From Ooceraea biroi (taxonomy: Eukaryota; Arthropoda; Insecta; Hymenoptera; Formicidae): a DNA stretch of 64,000 nucleotides. Under the pieces are notes generated by a model. The model was not told where the DNA came from. It made no database searches and worked only from the letters and a program-made list of their open reading frames with translations. The stretch is from the NCBI RefSeq assembly GCF_003672135.1, contig NC_039511.1, positions 5,234,464-5,298,463 on the forward strand, in the 5' to 3' direction. The position numbers and the translations under genes were made by a program. Positions 62,421 through 64,000 of this stretch are shown here, piece after piece; the stretch's first letter is position 1; each line of letters begins with the position of its first letter.

Positions 62421-64000
62421 GGGAAGCCCGCGGGAAGTGAGTTAATGAAAGAGCCCGGGCTCTTACGTGCGTTAACCCTTTGCCTTTTCTGCGCAGGGAC
62501 ACGACGTACCCTGCATCGTGTTAGCCGCGAATGCTGAATTCAATCCTCGCACTCTTCGGAGCTCGTGCTCGAGCACTCCATATTCACACGGATGTGTATT
62601 ACTAGCTACGAACATCGATCTCGGGAAAACGCGAAACGGAAAAAGAGCGGGAGATTATCTCGCGAGAACTTACGGCGCGTTTTATCAATTTCCTCAAAGA
62701 TCCGCGTCATGTTTCCGCAAGGAGCAGTGCGGACAATAATTCAATTCAAAATTATATTATTCGCGCGCCGCGCCGTGTCGCGCCGAAACTTCCGTAAGCT
62801 TTGTTCCTGCGACGAAGCCGAAACTTGTAACGTATAATATAACAGGGAATCGAGAATAGTCCTCTCTGCGACGTGACAAACTTGGCGAACGAATCGCACG
62901 TCCTCTTGCATAAAGCCTTATAAAATCAGCCTTTAATCACGCTCATTAATGGACCTCGGGTTGAGTTGATGGTGGGAACCAAAGGGAAAAGGTAATTGTC
63001 GTAGGATTGAAGCGTTCCGCGTAATACTGGTGAAGAAATCGCCATTTGCGATTGACTGGCGCCCTAAAAAGAAGAGTGCATTGCAGTAATTGAATGAATA
63101 CGTTGCTCAATTTATTAATAAACATTTTCGACGACTAGTGCACGCCTGCGGTGGCTAATTACGCGAATCCGTGCATTGTAGTTGCGTCCCGGAGTAACTC
63201 AGCGTTAAAGTAAATTAGCGTTATTTCACTTGGCTGCGTGGAGTGGCAAAAAACCGGCAGTCATATTGGCGAGATGAAAGGGAAGTTGCGCAGATGATCG
63301 TGATAAGTAACGTTGTAAAACAATGAACAATGACTAGTGAGAGCGAGTTGACTCGGAGAACTTGAAAAGCAGACAATACGACGCTGCTCCGGCGTGTCTT
63401 GTTGGCTGGACAGAATCCAAAACGGCAGTCGGGAAGGGAATTCGGCTTGTATGCGCTGAACTAAACTTTTCTCGAAGTCTCGTGGCGAAGTCTGTAAGTT
63501 GCATCACAAACATTCCTTGAACACGTTGATTAATCTGGCACGATCGAGACTTTAATAAAAGCGCAGCCAAGAATCGGGTTAAACAATCAGTTAAGCGATC
63601 GAATGGCGCAATCATTCGAACTGGGCCTGAATCGACGGACTTAATGCTCTCGTAAACTCGCTGCGATCACCCTTCATTGCGACCGGCTGGATACATTTCT
63701 TTGCTCGCATTTCTTTCCAGGCGTTTTCCTCTTTTTCCCGCTCGCTTTCCTCTCCGGATGCCTGAAATGCATCATGCGCGCACGCCGCTACATGTAACTC
63801 CCTTGATGCAATCAGAAAAATATGCCGCCCGCGTGGGAGGGGAAATAATGCATTTTTCCTTTCACCGTGTGTAACTCCGCGCGACGACGACGACGACGCG
63901 CGTTCGAGCCGCGTTCATCCGTGGCCGTCGCGGTGTATGTCGTTTCCCTCGCCGGTATCTAGGCCGGTTGCAGGGAATTTCAAAAAAGCCGATGCACGCC

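Larger units (their letters stand above)
58868..64000. other. Intergenic DNA to the right edge, no gene recognised
   Basis: CpG-rich at 58900-59350, 60840-61830 and 61950-62830; AT-rich at 59740-60010 and 60530-60660. It contains a GA tract (61474-61492) and a polypurine tract (62206-62420). The longest frame (195 codons, minus strand, 61915-62502) is the complement of the polypurine tract. Confidence 0.55.

Noticed and set aside
61915..62502. 195-codon minus-strand frame, with overlapping plus-strand frames
   Set aside because: These reflect the polypurine tract at 62206-62420, which removes stops in several phases on both strands.
1..64000. CRISPR array, rRNA, tRNA or bacterial-type operon
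   Set aside because: No regularly spaced direct repeats with unique spacers, no rRNA cores and no convincing tRNA cloverleaf were seen; introns and elements are eukaryotic throughout.

Overview
The window looks like nuclear DNA of an insect, most likely an ant or another aculeate hymenopteran. This rests on a (T)TAGG-type repeat run near the left end (about 420-446), very CpG-rich unique sequence alternating with AT-rich stretches, many long GA/CT microsatellites, an arthropod cuticle-type chitin-binding gene split by roughly 12 kb introns, and mariner and PIF/Harbinger transposons. The species call is inference; the insect call is firmer. Gene density is very low, and most long open frames are chance frames in CpG-rich or GA-rich DNA.

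One host gene can be supported. It is on the minus strand and spans about 25.5 kb (43897 down to 18352) in three coding exons that I joined by eye: a signal-peptide exon (43897-43831), an acidic linker exon (30990-30805) and a final exon with one six-cysteine Peritrophin-A/ChtBD2 domain (18698-18352). Both introns are phase 1. The joined coding sequence is exactly 600 nt (199 residues plus stop), as expected for a small secreted single-domain chitin-binding protein of the CPAP1 type.

The left part (2517-7844) is a PIF/Harbinger transposon with terminal inverted repeats and the usual two genes facing each other: a HARBI1-like DDE transposase (+) and a Myb/SANT-like DNA-binding partner (-). Both are split by introns with readable splice sites and both are broken, the transposase by an in-frame stop and a 1-nt frameshift, the partner by a 1-nt frameshift. 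The long first intron of the partner gene holds a TA-flanked MITE and, separately, an ATA-flanked MITE that itself carries a TTAA-flanked foldback element.

Other mobile DNA: a TA-flanked MITE at 185-411, a hAT-like MITE at 12517-12720, a nearly intact mariner (18824-20108) about 125 bp upstream of the last exon of the host gene, a second TTAA-flanked foldback at 26018-26672, a 1.6 kb long-inverted-repeat element (44529-46161) about 630 bp upstream of the host gene's start codon, and near-perfect palindromes at 50085-50188 and 51754-52026. The remaining sequence is introns and intergenic DNA with microsatellites and a 61-bp minisatellite (35480-35748). I found no bacterial-type operon, CRISPR array, rRNA or confident tRNA. 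The window is ordinary insect DNA; its most notable content is the rebuilt long-intron cuticle gene and the nested, decaying transposons.
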